In this document: piece by piece, positions 53,022-61,370 of the stretch
How the letters are laid out: each line of letters begins with the position of its first letter
Position numbering within the stretch: the stretch's first letter is position 1
Origin: Sporomusa acidovorans
Lineage (GTDB): Bacteria > Bacillota > Negativicutes > Sporomusales > Sporomusaceae
Length of the DNA: 64,000 nt
Direction of reading: 5' to 3'
NCBI RefSeq assembly: GCF_900101845.1
Contig: NZ_FNAM01000016.1
Location: forward strand, 1-64,000
Program-made: the position numbers and the translations under genes
The notes under the pieces: generated by a model
Database searches by the model: none
What the model saw: the letters and a program-made list of their open reading frames with translations, nothing else
What the model was told of the DNA's origin: nothing

Positions 53022-54659
53022 ATGTTTGCTTCAACAATTAACATGAATGAGTCTCGTAAGCAATATTACCGGCAAAACGGCTATTGGGGTGATGCCACTC
53101 TGGCCGATTATTGGCGGATGGCAGTTTTAAGCTCTCCGGAAAAAATAGCGGTAATGGACCTGCAAGGTACTAGTTATACTTATGCTGAACTGGATGATGC
53201 GGCCAGCAGAGTAGCGTCTTTTTTACATGCGGCAGGTATAAAATCCGGGGACTTTGTATCTTTTCAATTGCCTGGGTGGAGCGAGTTTTCAATCATTTAT
53301 GTGGCCTGTTTGAAAGTAGGGGCAGTTGCAAATCCGATTTTACCGTGTTATCGCCAAGAAGAATTGGTGTATATTTTGAATAAATGCGAATCTAAAGTGT
53401 TTTTTTTCCCGTCTAACTATCGACGGTTTACCTATTTACCGATGGTTCAATCTTTAATTCCAGAGGTACCTAGCTTGAAAGAAGTTGTCGTAGTAGACAA
53501 AGAAAAAATGATAGATAATGATAATCCGTTTAAAAGATTTTTTAGACAGTACTCACCATTACCTGACAATCATGTAAGCAGGGCTGATGATTTAGCAGCA
53601 GTGTTATTTACTTCGGGAACCGATGGTGCTCCCAAGGGAGTTATGTTTACTCATAATAACATTATTGCCAGTGAAAAAGCTTTTGCGGCTGCACTCAATT
53701 TTAACTATACAGATATAATGTTAATGACAGCGCCCATGGCTCATGCCACTGGTTTTCACCATGGTGTTACCTTACCGTTTATGTATGGAGCTAAAAGTGT
53801 CCTTCAGGATATATTTTCTGCGGAGACCAGCCTGGCATTAATTGCCCGTGAAAAATGTACTTGCAGCATGGGGGCTACACCGTTTGTTTATGATATACTT
53901 CGTTTATTGCAAAACAAGAAATATGATATAGCCTCACTGCGCTTCTTTTTATGTGGCGGGGCGCCAATACCCAGGCATTTAGTTCAAGAATCAATGAAAG
54001 TAGGACTAAAAGTAGTGGGTGTTTATGGTTCCACGGAAAGTGTTCCCCATACTGTTGTTCGCTTACATGACTCGTTGGAGAAAGTAATTCAGACCGACGG
54101 TGCGCCTGTAGCCGGTGTAGAGTTAAAAGTGGTGGATGCATCACGACAAATAATTCCTGTAGGTACTGAAGGAGAGGAAGCTTCACGCGGTCCCAATGTT
54201 TTTATGGGTTATCTTAAAGATTCTGAATTGACAGCTCGTGTCTTTGATGAGGAAGGCTGGTATTACAGTGGAGATCTCTGTACATTAGATGAGGACGGAT
54301 ACATCAGAATTACGGGGAGAAAAAAAGATGTGATTATCCGGGGAGGCGAAAATATCAGCAGTGTGGAAATTGAAAATATTTTACTGCAAATGCCGAATGT
54401 ATATGAAGCAGGTGTAGTCGGCATGCCTGATCCAAGGCTGGGGGAACGCACTTGCGCCTATCTGGTACTAAATGATTGTGATAAAGGGATTGATCTTGAG
54501 GATGTAAAAAAGTTTTTTGCGGAAAAAGGCGTAGCTAAATGTAAATATCCCGAGCGGATAGAGATAATCGATAGCCTGCCAAGAACGGCGTCAGGTAAGA
54601 TCAAGAAATATGTTTTACGCCAGGATATCAAAAATAAGCTTACCGGGATATCTCAGTAA
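53022..54659 (+). CDS. fadK: Acyl-CoA synthetase, FadK-like AMP-forming ligase
   Basis: A 545-residue ANL-superfamily ligase. P-loop FTSGTDGAPKG is near residue 198, YGSTES near 337, the Asp of WYYSGDL near 415, ITGRKKDVIIRGGENIS near 430 and the C-terminal catalytic Lys in PRTASGKIKK. By eye it follows E. coli FadK closely from GYWGDATLADYW onward. It activates a carboxylic acid with ATP to the CoA thioester in the cytoplasm. Neighbours suggest that the acid may be cyclic or aryl-substituted instead of a fatty acid. ATG 53022 follows AGGGG. Confidence 0.87.
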   Translation: MFASTINMNESRKQYYRQNGYWGDATLADYWRMAVLSSPEKIAVMDLQGTSYTYAELDDAASRVASFLHAAGIKSGDFVSFQLPGWSEFSIIYVACLKVGAVANPILPCYRQEELVYILNKCESKVFFFPSNYRRFTYLPMVQSLIPEVPSLKEVVVVDKEKMIDNDNPFKRFFRQYSPLPDNHVSRADDLAAVLFTSGTDGAPKGVMFTHNNIIASEKAFAAALNFNYTDIMLMTAPMAHATGFHHGVTLPFMYGAKSVLQDIFSAETSLALIAREKCTCSMGATPFVYDILRLLQNKKYDIASLRFFLCGGAPIPRHLVQESMKVGLKVVGVYGSTESVPHTVVRLHDSLEKVIQTDGAPVAGVELKVVDASRQIIPVGTEGEEASRGPNVFMGYLKDSELTARVFDEEGWYYSGDLCTLDEDGYIRITGRKKDVIIRGGENISSVEIENILLQMPNVYEAGVVGMPDPRLGERTCAYLVLNDCDKGIDLEDVKKFFAEKGVAKCKYPERIEIIDSLPRTASGKIKKYVLRQDIKNKLTGISQ

Positions 54660-54766
54660 ATAAGGATAGGCTCTGCAAGCGGTGCCATGAGTTGCTATAA
54701 ACTTTGTAAAAAAATACACTTTGTGTAAAAGAGTATTAGTATTGAAAGGAAAAGGGGAAATGTTAA

Positions 54767-56050
54767 ATGAAAGGTCTGGAAGGAATTAGGGTAATCGATT
54801 TCTCACAATATGTAGCTGCGCCGGCGTGCCCGAGAATTCTGGGGGAAATGTGTGCGGACGTCATTAAAATTGAGCCGCTAACTGGTGATGAACAACGAAC
54901 ACAGGGCGCAAGCTATGGCATGATACCTGATGAAATTGAAAATCGGGGATATGACCAAGCCAACACAAATAAAAAGTGGGTCAGTATTAACGTGAAGCAT
55001 CCGGAAGGAATGAATTTTGCGCTGAAACTCATAGGCGATGCCGATATTTTTGTTACCAATATGCGGGATGGAGCCTTGAAGCGATTGGGATTGGATTATG
55101 AGACGCTAAGCAAGAAGTTTCCACAGCTTGTTTGGGCTCAAGCCAGAGGCTATGGCGAAAGAGGGCCAATGAAAGATGCGAAAGGTTTTGACGCCACATC
55201 TTATTCGGCCCGTGGCGGTTATGCGTTGAATTGCCCCCAAAAGGGAGATGCGCCTGCCAATATGCCGGTGGCGATCGGCGACTGGAACGCTTCTATGGCT
55301 TTGACTTCCGGGGTTCTGGCCGCATTAGTGAGAAGACTGAAGACAGGAAAAGGCGATAGAGTTTCTGTTAATCTCTATCATGTGGCTCTCTGGGGAATGC
55401 AAATACCGATTATTTCCCGGCAGGATGGACTTGAGTATCCGAAGTCAAGAAAAACAATGCCCTGTCCGACGAACAATTCCTATTGTTCCAAGGATGGTAT
55501 TTGGTTTATTATTTGCTTTGGTCACTACAACAAATATCATGAGCTGGTATTCAGAACCATTGGTCTGGATGATCTGATTGGCCAGAAAGACGTGGAGTCT
55601 CTGGAAGGATTTCAGGAAAACGGGAAACATGTTTATGTTATCAAACGTATGGAAGAAGCATTCCGGCAGAAAAACTATGCCGAATGGGAAAAACTTTTTC
55701 TTGAGAATGATATTCCATTTGAAAAATGCTTTTCTGTGGATGATATCCTTGCGGATGAGGAAGCTTACGCTAATGATGCGCTGCGGCATTTCCATTATGA
55801 TCGTTTTGGCGACAAAGTAATGCCTACGACTCCCATTCGATTGTGGAGCGTTGGGGACCCGGATATCTGGATCGCTAAACCTGTGGGGTACGATACGAAG
55901 ACATATATGCTGCAGTATGGTTATAACGAAGATGAGATTAGCAAGCTGGCAAAAGACGGTGTTGTGAAAATATATGCAGGAGAGCCGTTGCAGTTTCATA
56001 AAGCTGAAAAAACTTCTGCCAAAATTCCGCTTCCCGGTTATAACCCTTAA
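54767..56050 (+). CDS. Class III CoA transferase, FldA-like (second copy)
   Basis: A 427-residue paralogue of the gene at 34540. Both share KGLEGI at the start, APACPRILGEM, TGDEQRTQG and Asp172 in AIGDWNAS. It lies between the FadK-like ligase and a thioesterase. Having both a ligase and a transferase lets the cell start the pathway with ATP and then recycle CoA from product to substrate (inference from caffeate and phenyllactate pathways). Confidence 0.87.
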   Translation: MKGLEGIRVIDFSQYVAAPACPRILGEMCADVIKIEPLTGDEQRTQGASYGMIPDEIENRGYDQANTNKKWVSINVKHPEGMNFALKLIGDADIFVTNMRDGALKRLGLDYETLSKKFPQLVWAQARGYGERGPMKDAKGFDATSYSARGGYALNCPQKGDAPANMPVAIGDWNASMALTSGVLAALVRRLKTGKGDRVSVNLYHVALWGMQIPIISRQDGLEYPKSRKTMPCPTNNSYCSKDGIWFIICFGHYNKYHELVFRTIGLDDLIGQKDVESLEGFQENGKHVYVIKRMEEAFRQKNYAEWEKLFLENDIPFEKCFSVDDILADEEAYANDALRHFHYDRFGDKVMPTTPIRLWSVGDPDIWIAKPVGYDTKTYMLQYGYNEDEISKLAKDGVVKIYAGEPLQFHKAEKTSAKIPLPGYNP

Positions 56051-56072
56051 CCAAAACGGAGGTAATCTGATT

Positions 56073-56486
56073 ATGGCGAGTGATTGTTATAAAGATACTC
56101 TCATAGAGGCACTTGGTATTCAAGTAATTGAAATAGATGATAAGCAGGTTGTTGCAACCATGCCGGTCAATACGGCGACCCGTCAGCCGTTTGGGCGCTT
56201 GCATGGGGGAGCGTCGGTAGCGTTAGCGGAAACGGCAGCTAGTTTAGGTACCTATTACTTTATCAATAAAGACGCGGAATATGCCGTTGGTATAGAAATA
56301 AATGCCAATCATGTCCGGGGAAAAACGGATGGAATTGTCACGGCGGTGGCCAAGCCTGTTCATCGCGGGAGAACGATTATGGTATGGAATATTAGAATCC
56401 ATGATGAAGCGGGAAATCTTATCTGTATTTCAAGATGCACGATGGGGGTATTTCCCAAAAAGAGTAATAGCAATCGCCGCCTTTAG
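56073..56486 (+). CDS. PaaI-type hotdog-fold thioesterase
   Basis: A 137-residue hotdog thioesterase. FGRLHGGASVALAETAAS carries the catalytic region of the PaaI/EntH/MenI group. It would hydrolyse an aryl- or hydroxyacyl-CoA to free CoA. The true start is ATG 56073, after ACGGAGG; the open frame begins inside the CoA transferase. It is probably the last gene of the ligase operon. Its 3' end overlaps the convergent YbaK-like gene by 4 bp. Confidence 0.9.
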   Translation: MASDCYKDTLIEALGIQVIEIDDKQVVATMPVNTATRQPFGRLHGGASVALAETAASLGTYYFINKDAEYAVGIEINANHVRGKTDGIVTAVAKPVHRGRTIMVWNIRIHDEAGNLICISRCTMGVFPKKSNSNRRL

Positions 56487-56935
56487 TCAGCTTCTAAAAA
56501 TGCCACAATGTGATTTAAGTGTATTAATGCTTCCGGGGCGATTTTTAGTGTTCGGTTTGCCTGGCCTGAGCCGCCATATACAAAGGGGTACTGTAAAAGC
56601 TTTTTGTCAAATATGGTTGGCAGAGTAAGGCCGACCATAGGGGTGTCGCCGGGGGAAAAGCCGGTAATTGCCCGAACCTTATTCTTATTTGCCAGCTTTG
56701 CTTGAGAAACACTTAAAATTTTTGCAATTTGCTCAAAGTCAATATGGCTCCGGCTGCCCGCAAAAATGATGGAATAGTAGCCTTTGTCGGTTTGAATAAT
56801 TAAAGTGGGAGCCGTTTGACCAGTTTCAATACCAAAATAGGCGGCTCCCGCCGCTGCTGAATAAATTTGTTTATCATGCATGATGAATTCGTATTCGAGA
56901 TTAGCCTTATCCAAAGTACTTTTAACTATATCCAT
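56483..56935 (-). CDS. YbaK/EbsC-family aminoacyl-tRNA deacylase-like protein
   Basis: A 150-residue protein with the YbaK/aaRS-associated domain. LIIQTDKGYYSIIFAG, KVRAITGFSPGDTPMVGL and YVYGGSGQANRTLKI-type segment (FVYGGSGQANRTL) are typical. Family members remove wrong amino acids from tRNA. It starts at ATG 56935. It is unrelated to the acyl-CoA island and marks its right border. Confidence 0.88.
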   Translation of the reverse strand: MDIVKSTLDKANLEYEFIMHDKQIYSAAAGAAYFGIETGQTAPTLIIQTDKGYYSIIFAGSRSHIDFEQIAKILSVSQAKLANKNKVRAITGFSPGDTPMVGLTLPTIFDKKLLQYPFVYGGSGQANRTLKIAPEALIHLNHIVAFLEAD

Positions 56936-57020
56936 TTCTAATTAATTCCTTTCTGTATAGTATATATACATATTTTAACAGCAATTGAGGACTAAAACAA
57001 ACAACCTGGTTATAAATTGA

Positions 57021-57070
57021 AAAACCAGAGCTGATGGCTTATTACAATGAGCCGTTGCTCTGGTTTTGTT
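57021..57070. terminator. Hairpin with no obvious gene to serve
   Basis: AAAACCAGAGC (57021-57031) pairs with GCTCTGGTTTT (57057-57067), with an inner GGCT/AGCC stem. No forward gene ends close by. It may insulate the MerR-type promoter that follows. Confidence 0.55.
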
Positions 57071-57103
57071 GTGAAGATAGTAGTGAAAAATGATAAAAAC
57101 CTC

Positions 57104-57134
57104 TTGACATAGAGTTAACTCTAAGTTGTAAGAT
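57104..57134 (+). promoter_or_regulatory. MerR-type promoter with 19-bp spacer and central palindrome
   Basis: TTGACA (57104-57109), a 19-bp spacer and TAAGAT (57129-57134). The spacer holds the perfect palindrome TAGAGTTAACTCTA (57110-57123). An over-long spacer with a dyad is the hallmark of MerR-family activation (as in AdhR/NmlR-like sites). The regulator gene is not in the window. Confidence 0.7.
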
Positions 57135-57176
57135 TAAGTGCATATACTAAGTGATAACTTATGGGAGGGAAAATTT

Positions 57177-58283
57177 ATGGCAAGTAAAGTTTATTTCGTC
57201 AATTTACGGGCAAGAAGCGATAAAAGCAATAAGGTTAGTAAAATTAGAAAATTGTTTGATTGTGCCGGCTTGAATGAACTGCTTCACCAGGATGATCTTA
57301 CGGGTGTGAAATTACATTTTGGCGAGCGCGGCAGTGATGGGTTTATTAATCCGGTTTTTGTGCGTCAGGTGGTTGATAAGATTAAGGAAAATGGAGCGAA
57401 GCCTTTTCTTACCGATACCAATACTCTCTATTCGGGAAGCAGGCATAATGCGGTTGATCATTTGCTGACGGCTCTGGAACACGGTTTTGATTACACGGTA
57501 ACCGGGGCGCCGCTTATTATTGCCGATGGCTTGCGCAGCGAAAATATTGCCGAAGTTCTGATTGAGAAAAAACATTTTCATAAGGTAAAATTGGCGAAAG
57601 ATATTGTTAGTGCTGATAGCCTAATTGTTTTATCCCATTTTAAAGGGCATGAAATGGCCGGTTTTGGCGGAGCAATAAAAAATCTCGCCATGGGCGGTGC
57701 TCCGGCCGTCGGCAAAAAAGAACAACATGCAACGAAGATTATTGTTGATCAGGATAAATGCATTGGCTGTGGAAAGTGCTGTACCGTTTGTCCGGAAAAA
57801 GCAATTACGCTGAACAATCAAAAAGCAGGTATTGCTTTGGATAAGTGCATTGGCTGCGGTGAATGTTTAACCGTATGTCCGGTAAAGGCGACCGGCATGG
57901 ATTGGCAGACAGATTTGACAGACCTTATTGAGCGTATGACTGAATATGGGTATGGTGTCACGAAAGCCCATGAGAATCGCATTGGCTATATCAATTTTCT
58001 CTTGAATATCACTCCTGATTGTGACTGTGTTCCCTGGAGTGATGCGCCGATTGTGCCTGATATCGGTTTCTTGGCATCGACAGATCCTGTTGCGATTGAT
58101 CAAGCCAGCTATGATCTGGTTAATAAACAGACAGGATTAGCTGCTTCTTTTCTTACCGGCAACTGTGAGGCCGGTGCCGATAAGTTTCAGGGTTTGCGTT
58201 CGCATATCGACGGTACCATTCAATTGCGCTATGGTGAGGAGATTGGCATGGGCAGCCGCGAGTATGAATTAATTACCTTATAA
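57177..58283 (+). CDS. DUF362 protein with two [4Fe-4S] ferredoxin motifs
   Basis: A 368-residue protein. An N-terminal DUF362 domain (GVKLHFGERGSDGFINP, FLTDTNTLYSGSRHN, LSHFKGHEMAGFGGAIKN) is followed by two ferredoxin motifs, CIGCGKCCTVCP near 198 and CIGCGECLTVCP near 227, and a DUF362 C-terminal part. The catalytic role of the family is unclear. ATG 57177 follows GGGAGGG. A MerR-type promoter stands 43 bases upstream, so it may belong to a stress or aldehyde response. Confidence 0.87.
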   Translation: MASKVYFVNLRARSDKSNKVSKIRKLFDCAGLNELLHQDDLTGVKLHFGERGSDGFINPVFVRQVVDKIKENGAKPFLTDTNTLYSGSRHNAVDHLLTALEHGFDYTVTGAPLIIADGLRSENIAEVLIEKKHFHKVKLAKDIVSADSLIVLSHFKGHEMAGFGGAIKNLAMGGAPAVGKKEQHATKIIVDQDKCIGCGKCCTVCPEKAITLNNQKAGIALDKCIGCGECLTVCPVKATGMDWQTDLTDLIERMTEYGYGVTKAHENRIGYINFLLNITPDCDCVPWSDAPIVPDIGFLASTDPVAIDQASYDLVNKQTGLAASFLTGNCEAGADKFQGLRSHIDGTIQLRYGEEIGMGSREYELITL

Positions 58284-58315
58284 ACAGGTATTTATTATCA
58301 TACCAGCAATGAAAT

Positions 58316-58337
58316 AAGAGCAGCTTAGGCTGCTCTT
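58316..58337. terminator. Bidirectional hairpin between DUF362 gene and a small reverse gene
   Basis: AAGAGCAGC-TTAG-GCTGCTCTT is a perfect 9-bp stem. It overlaps the stop of the reverse small gene and has a T-rich tail on that strand. Confidence 0.7.
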
Positions 58338-58461
58338 ACGTTGCGGGATGATTAGGACCGGAGAGATGCTTATCGCCGGTAACCTCTTTATTTTTCAGGC
58401 TTTGGTTTTGAGCTTTTGCACGTTTCTGCGCTATAGAGTCATTAGCATTATTTTTAGCCAC
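58336..58461 (-). CDS. Small basic protein, 41 residues
   Basis: GTG 58461 is preceded by GGGGAGGTGA on the reverse strand. The frame encodes a polar, Lys- and Asn-rich peptide (AKNNANDSIAQKRAKAQ; HLSGPNHPAT at the end) without hydrophobic segments. The composition and Gly-Pro-Asn ending recall small spore proteins of Firmicutes, but I do not recognise the family. The stop runs into a terminator hairpin, which supports a real gene. Confidence 0.65.
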   Translation of the reverse strand: MAKNNANDSIAQKRAKAQNQSLKNKEVTGDKHLSGPNHPAT

Positions 58462-58528
58462 AGTATCACCTCCCCGCAAGTATATTGTTTGCGGGATCAA
58501 TTATATAAATACAAAGAGAAAAAACAAC

Positions 58529-58615
58529 TTATTTTCTACGGCGCGAACAGATATACTGGGAAATACTGATGCCAACCAAACCCAAAAGAGAGAAGGCTAA
58601 CAGTAATTCTTCCAT
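58529..58615 (-). CDS. Small membrane peptide, 28 residues
   Basis: ATG 58615 follows TAGGAGCG on the reverse strand. The peptide is one membrane helix (LLLAFSLLGLVGISISQY) with a basic tail CSRRRK, which predicts the C-terminus in the cytoplasm. Function unknown; single-helix peptides of this type can be regulatory. Support is the ribosome site, hydrophobic composition and charge pattern only. Confidence 0.5.
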   Translation of the reverse strand: MEELLLAFSLLGLVGISISQYICSRRRK

Positions 58616-58704
58616 ACCGTAACGCTCCTATTACTGTAATTTTTATCTAGTATAGTATATGGAAATTGACAGTAAAAGGTTACATAGTAAAGCTGACAAG
58701 GCGG

Positions 58705-58878
58705 CTAATCGGCCGCCCCGTCTGTAAAAAATTTTTCAAATGCTTCTCGATGTTTATGTTCATTGGTCATGGCTTCGGAAATGATGGATTTGTTGATTTG
58801 CTCCCGGCTTAACGCGTTATCGCCGGCACTCATAGCATATTCGCTTGCAAATGATTCCATTTCGGTTTTTTTGTGCAT
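58705..58878 (-). CDS. Small acidic/basic mixed protein, 57 residues
   Basis: ATG 58878 follows a perfect GGAGGTGATT site on the reverse strand. The protein (HKKTEMESFASEYAMSAGD, then REQINKSIISEAMTNEHKHR) is helical in look and has no Cys or membrane segment. A GGCGGC/GCCGCC stem lies at its stop. Family not recognised. It lies in a row of small reverse genes. Confidence 0.65.
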   Translation of the reverse strand: MHKKTEMESFASEYAMSAGDNALSREQINKSIISEAMTNEHKHREAFEKFFTDGAAD

Positions 58879-58940
58879 ACAATCACCTCCTGCAGGTAGT
58901 TTTCCCAGATTAACGAATTGAATAAGGTAAATGTAATAAG

Positions 58941-59117
58941 TTATTTTATCTCATAGCCCTGTTCGCTGTTTACTTGATCGGACGGTATTAGTTTGACTGA
59001 AGTCTGATAGGTTAACGGTAGCGCACTGGCGACATTGAAATAAGCGTCGGCATAATTGCTTGCAATAACCGTTTCGCCGGTTTCCTTGCCGTCGATGATA
59101 ATCCGGTATACGGGCAT
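58941..59117 (-). CDS. Small protein, 58 residues
   Basis: ATG 59117 follows GGAAAGGAG on the reverse strand. The protein starts MPVYRIIIDGKETGETVIA and looks like a small beta-rich fold; it may be a dimer-forming single domain. No known motif was recognised. It lies 28 bases after the next upstream small gene and is probably co-transcribed with it. Confidence 0.65.
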   Translation of the reverse strand: MPVYRIIIDGKETGETVIASNYADAYFNVASALPLTYQTSVKLIPSDQVNSEQGYEIK

Positions 59118-59145
59118 GGTGTTCTCCTTTCCTATATTAAGTGTA

Positions 59146-59280
59146 TTATTTTGGCCGGGCCGGTTTGGTTTGTATATTTTGTTCCTGGCTGCTTATTCGG
59201 TTCGGAACATCTTTGGGATCTCCCAGCGTTACCTTCTTTGAATCAAAACCATTTTTAATTGATTGTCTGATAATCGACAT
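59146..59280 (-). CDS. Small protein, 44 residues
   Basis: ATG 59280 follows GCGGAGGTGA. The peptide begins SIIRQSIKNGFDSKKVTLGD and ends in a Pro/Lys-rich tail (TKPARPK). The longer open frame upstream has no ribosome site. First of the row of small reverse genes. Function unknown. Confidence 0.6.
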   Translation of the reverse strand: MSIIRQSIKNGFDSKKVTLGDPKDVPNRISSQEQNIQTKPARPK

Positions 59281-59328
59281 TTCGTTCACCTCCGCAATTA
59301 GTTTGCCCAATGAATAAGCAATCCGGCA

Positions 59329-59358
59329 TTGACAAAAATGTCCATTCAAGAGTACAAT
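59329..59358 (+). promoter_or_regulatory. Sigma-A-type promoter of the YbgC-like gene
   Basis: TTGACA (59329-59334), 18-bp spacer, TACAAT (59353-59358). Confidence 0.65.
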
Positions 59359-59377
59359 ATATAAGTGAATTTCTACC

Positions 59378-59402
59378 AGCATGCTGATAGCGTGCTTTTT
59401 TA
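59378..59402 (+). terminator. Terminator-like hairpin in the leader of the YbgC-like gene
   Basis: AGCATGCT-GAT-AGCGTGCT followed by six T lies 20-45 bases after the predicted promoter and 47 bases before the start codon. It may attenuate the gene. Confidence 0.6.
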
Positions 59403-59448
59403 TTTATATCATTTTATATCATTACGAATTAGGAATAGGATAAGGTAA

Positions 59449-59853
59449 ATGATAACAGTAAGAGAAAAAGTAAGATTTGTTGAAACCGATTTGATGGGGG
59501 TGGTTCATCACTCCAATTATTTTCGCTGGTTTGAGATGGCCAGGGTTGAGTATTTGCGGCAGATTGGTATTTTGCTCACCGACATGATGGCTGAGGATAT
59601 CGTATTTCCCATTACCGACGTCGAATGTAAGTACCGTGCGTCAGCTAAATTTGATGACTATATCTTAATCGAAGCTGTTTTGGCTGAGGTATCCAAGGTA
59701 AAAATGGTATTTACTTATCGTGTGCTAAGAGAAAAAGACGGCGCCCTGTTAGCTACCGGGCGTACCCAAAATGCCTTTACGAATAAACAGGGGAAAGTGG
59801 TTCGTCTACCGGACAAGTACTTTGATAAACTGAATAAGCCTTCCCAATGTTGA
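59449..59853 (+). CDS. Acyl-CoA thioesterase, YbgC/4-hydroxybenzoyl-CoA thioesterase family
   Basis: A 134-residue hotdog-fold protein with the family active-site block FVETDLMGVVHHSNYFRWFE; the Asp of ETD is the catalytic residue in 4-hydroxybenzoyl-CoA thioesterases. It hydrolyses short or aromatic acyl-CoAs. It may cooperate with the aromatic island, but it lies in a separate transcription unit with its own promoter and leader hairpin. Confidence 0.88.
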   Translation: MITVREKVRFVETDLMGVVHHSNYFRWFEMARVEYLRQIGILLTDMMAEDIVFPITDVECKYRASAKFDDYILIEAVLAEVSKVKMVFTYRVLREKDGALLATGRTQNAFTNKQGKVVRLPDKYFDKLNKPSQC

Positions 59854-59872
59854 GACTTTACTGTATTAACGA

Positions 59873-59902
59873 TTGACAACGGTCTCGGCCGCTGCATATT
59901 AT
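59873..59902 (+). promoter_or_regulatory. Sigma-A-type promoter of murI
   Basis: TTGACA (59873-59878), 18-bp spacer, TATTAT (59897-59902), 41 bases before the murI start. Confidence 0.7.
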
Positions 59903-59943
59903 ATATGGCGCCAAGAGAGACTAATCTGATAGGAGGTGGCGTC

Positions 59944-60774
59944 ATGGGAGATAATGCGCCAATCGGGATATTTGATTCCGGACTGGGTGGGCTTACAGTT
60001 GTCAGAGAAGTTCTTAGTCTGCTGCCGGGAGAAGATATTATTTATTTTGGCGATACGGCCCGTACCCCCTATGGTTCACGGCCACCGGCCGAAATTTTAG
60101 GTTTTATGCAAGAGATCTTAACCTTCTTCTCTGCGCAAAAAGTCAAAATGGCCATTGTTGCCTGTAATACGATGACGGCACTTGGTCTTGAACAGGCCAA
60201 AACCAAGTTTCCGTTTTTATTAATAGGAGTAAATAATGGGGCTGAAGCCGCCCTTCATGTCAGCCGCAATAAGCGGATTGGTGTTATCGCTACCGAAGCC
60301 ACCATTAACAGTGGCAAACATGCTAAGGCTCTTAAGGACAAGGATTCCTTAGTGACAGTATACCCGCAGGCTTGTCCGCAATTTGTGCCGCTTATCGAGC
60401 AGGAAAAATTGTCTGGCCCTGAGATTGAACATGCCGCACGGGAACACCTGGCTCCGCTTGCTGAGGGCGGTATTGATACATTGATACTGGGATGTACGCA
60501 CTATCCGTTTATCAGTCCTTTGATTAGCGATATTATGGGCTCTGGAGTCACCCTTGTCGATCCCGCCAGGGAAACGGCTGCACAGGCGAGGACTGAGCTT
60601 GCCCGTCATAATAAACTGGCTACACGCTCCCAAGGAACGGTGCAGTTATGTTTTTCGGCCGATCTTAAAAGGGCGGAGAGATTTACCGCCTGTGCGATTG
60701 ATTTTTCCCGGGAGCGGAGTTTGGCACCTAGATTTGAATTAATTCATTTACAGGATTATTGCTTAAAAGTTTAA
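59944..60774 (+). CDS. murI: Glutamate racemase
   Basis: A 276-residue enzyme making D-glutamate for peptidoglycan. The signature IGIFDSGLGGLTV is at residues 7-19, one catalytic Cys is Cys74 in ACNTMTA, and the second lies in LGCTHYPF near 185. ATG 59944 follows AGGAGGTGG; the frame extends upstream without need. It leads an apparent operon of unrelated genes. Confidence 0.95.
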   Translation: MGDNAPIGIFDSGLGGLTVVREVLSLLPGEDIIYFGDTARTPYGSRPPAEILGFMQEILTFFSAQKVKMAIVACNTMTALGLEQAKTKFPFLLIGVNNGAEAALHVSRNKRIGVIATEATINSGKHAKALKDKDSLVTVYPQACPQFVPLIEQEKLSGPEIEHAAREHLAPLAEGGIDTLILGCTHYPFISPLISDIMGSGVTLVDPARETAAQARTELARHNKLATRSQGTVQLCFSADLKRAERFTACAIDFSRERSLAPRFELIHLQDYCLKV

Positions 60775-60816
60775 TAACAGGGTTTCTTACCGATGCCCGG
60801 ATACGGAGGCCGTATT

Positions 60817-61359
60817 GTGGAATTTTTAATTGGTTTGGTTGTTATTGTTCTATGTGCGATAGCTGGAGTATGGTTGTTTATTGCTCATAAGGGCGATGCT
60901 CATTTTACATTTATCGTGGAGCAGAGAACTGATTTTACTCTTAAAGAGATAACGCAGGAAAGCGCAACTTTTTCAACCACTGTGCCATTTGTTAATGACG
61001 GAAAACAGGATGGCACTTTGATGGACGTATTCCCCCGTCACTTTTTGCCGTCAGAACAGTTTGATGCTGTGGACACCGATTCGCGGTTGACACTTGCTAG
61101 TGCCAACCGGACTGATGGCTATTGGGAAGCCTGTATAATTCCGGTGACTACCGGTGGATCGATAATTTTGACAGTTAAATTTACCGCCAAAGCGGGAGAT
61201 ATCAAAACTGCACTCCAAGATATGGTGGATATGCCTATCGACATTGTCTATCAGGTAGTTGCTCGCAGTCTGTGGTACATTGCTAAAGAGCGGTTGGTTA
61301 TGACCGCTGAGGAAATACATAGGGCGCTTGCTGCCGGCATCGAGACTGCAGCCAGATAG
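60817..61359 (+). CDS. Membrane-anchored protein of unknown function
   Basis: A 180-residue protein with one N-terminal membrane helix (EFLIGLVVIVLCAIAGVWLF) and a beta-rich outer domain (TFSTTVPFVNDGKQDGTLMD). The GTG at 60817 follows ACGGAGG with good spacing and is preferred over ATG 60793. It lies between murI and a CofE-like gene, close enough to be co-transcribed. I do not recognise the family; conserved neighbours may help. Confidence 0.7.
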   Translation: MEFLIGLVVIVLCAIAGVWLFIAHKGDAHFTFIVEQRTDFTLKEITQESATFSTTVPFVNDGKQDGTLMDVFPRHFLPSEQFDAVDTDSRLTLASANRTDGYWEACIIPVTTGGSIILTVKFTAKAGDIKTALQDMVDMPIDIVYQVVARSLWYIAKERLVMTAEEIHRALAAGIETAAR

Positions 61360-61370
61360 GAGGAACAGAC

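Noticed and set aside
58348-58569. 73-codon forward frame in the small-gene region
   Set aside because: It is the antisense of two better-supported small reverse genes that have strong ribosome sites.
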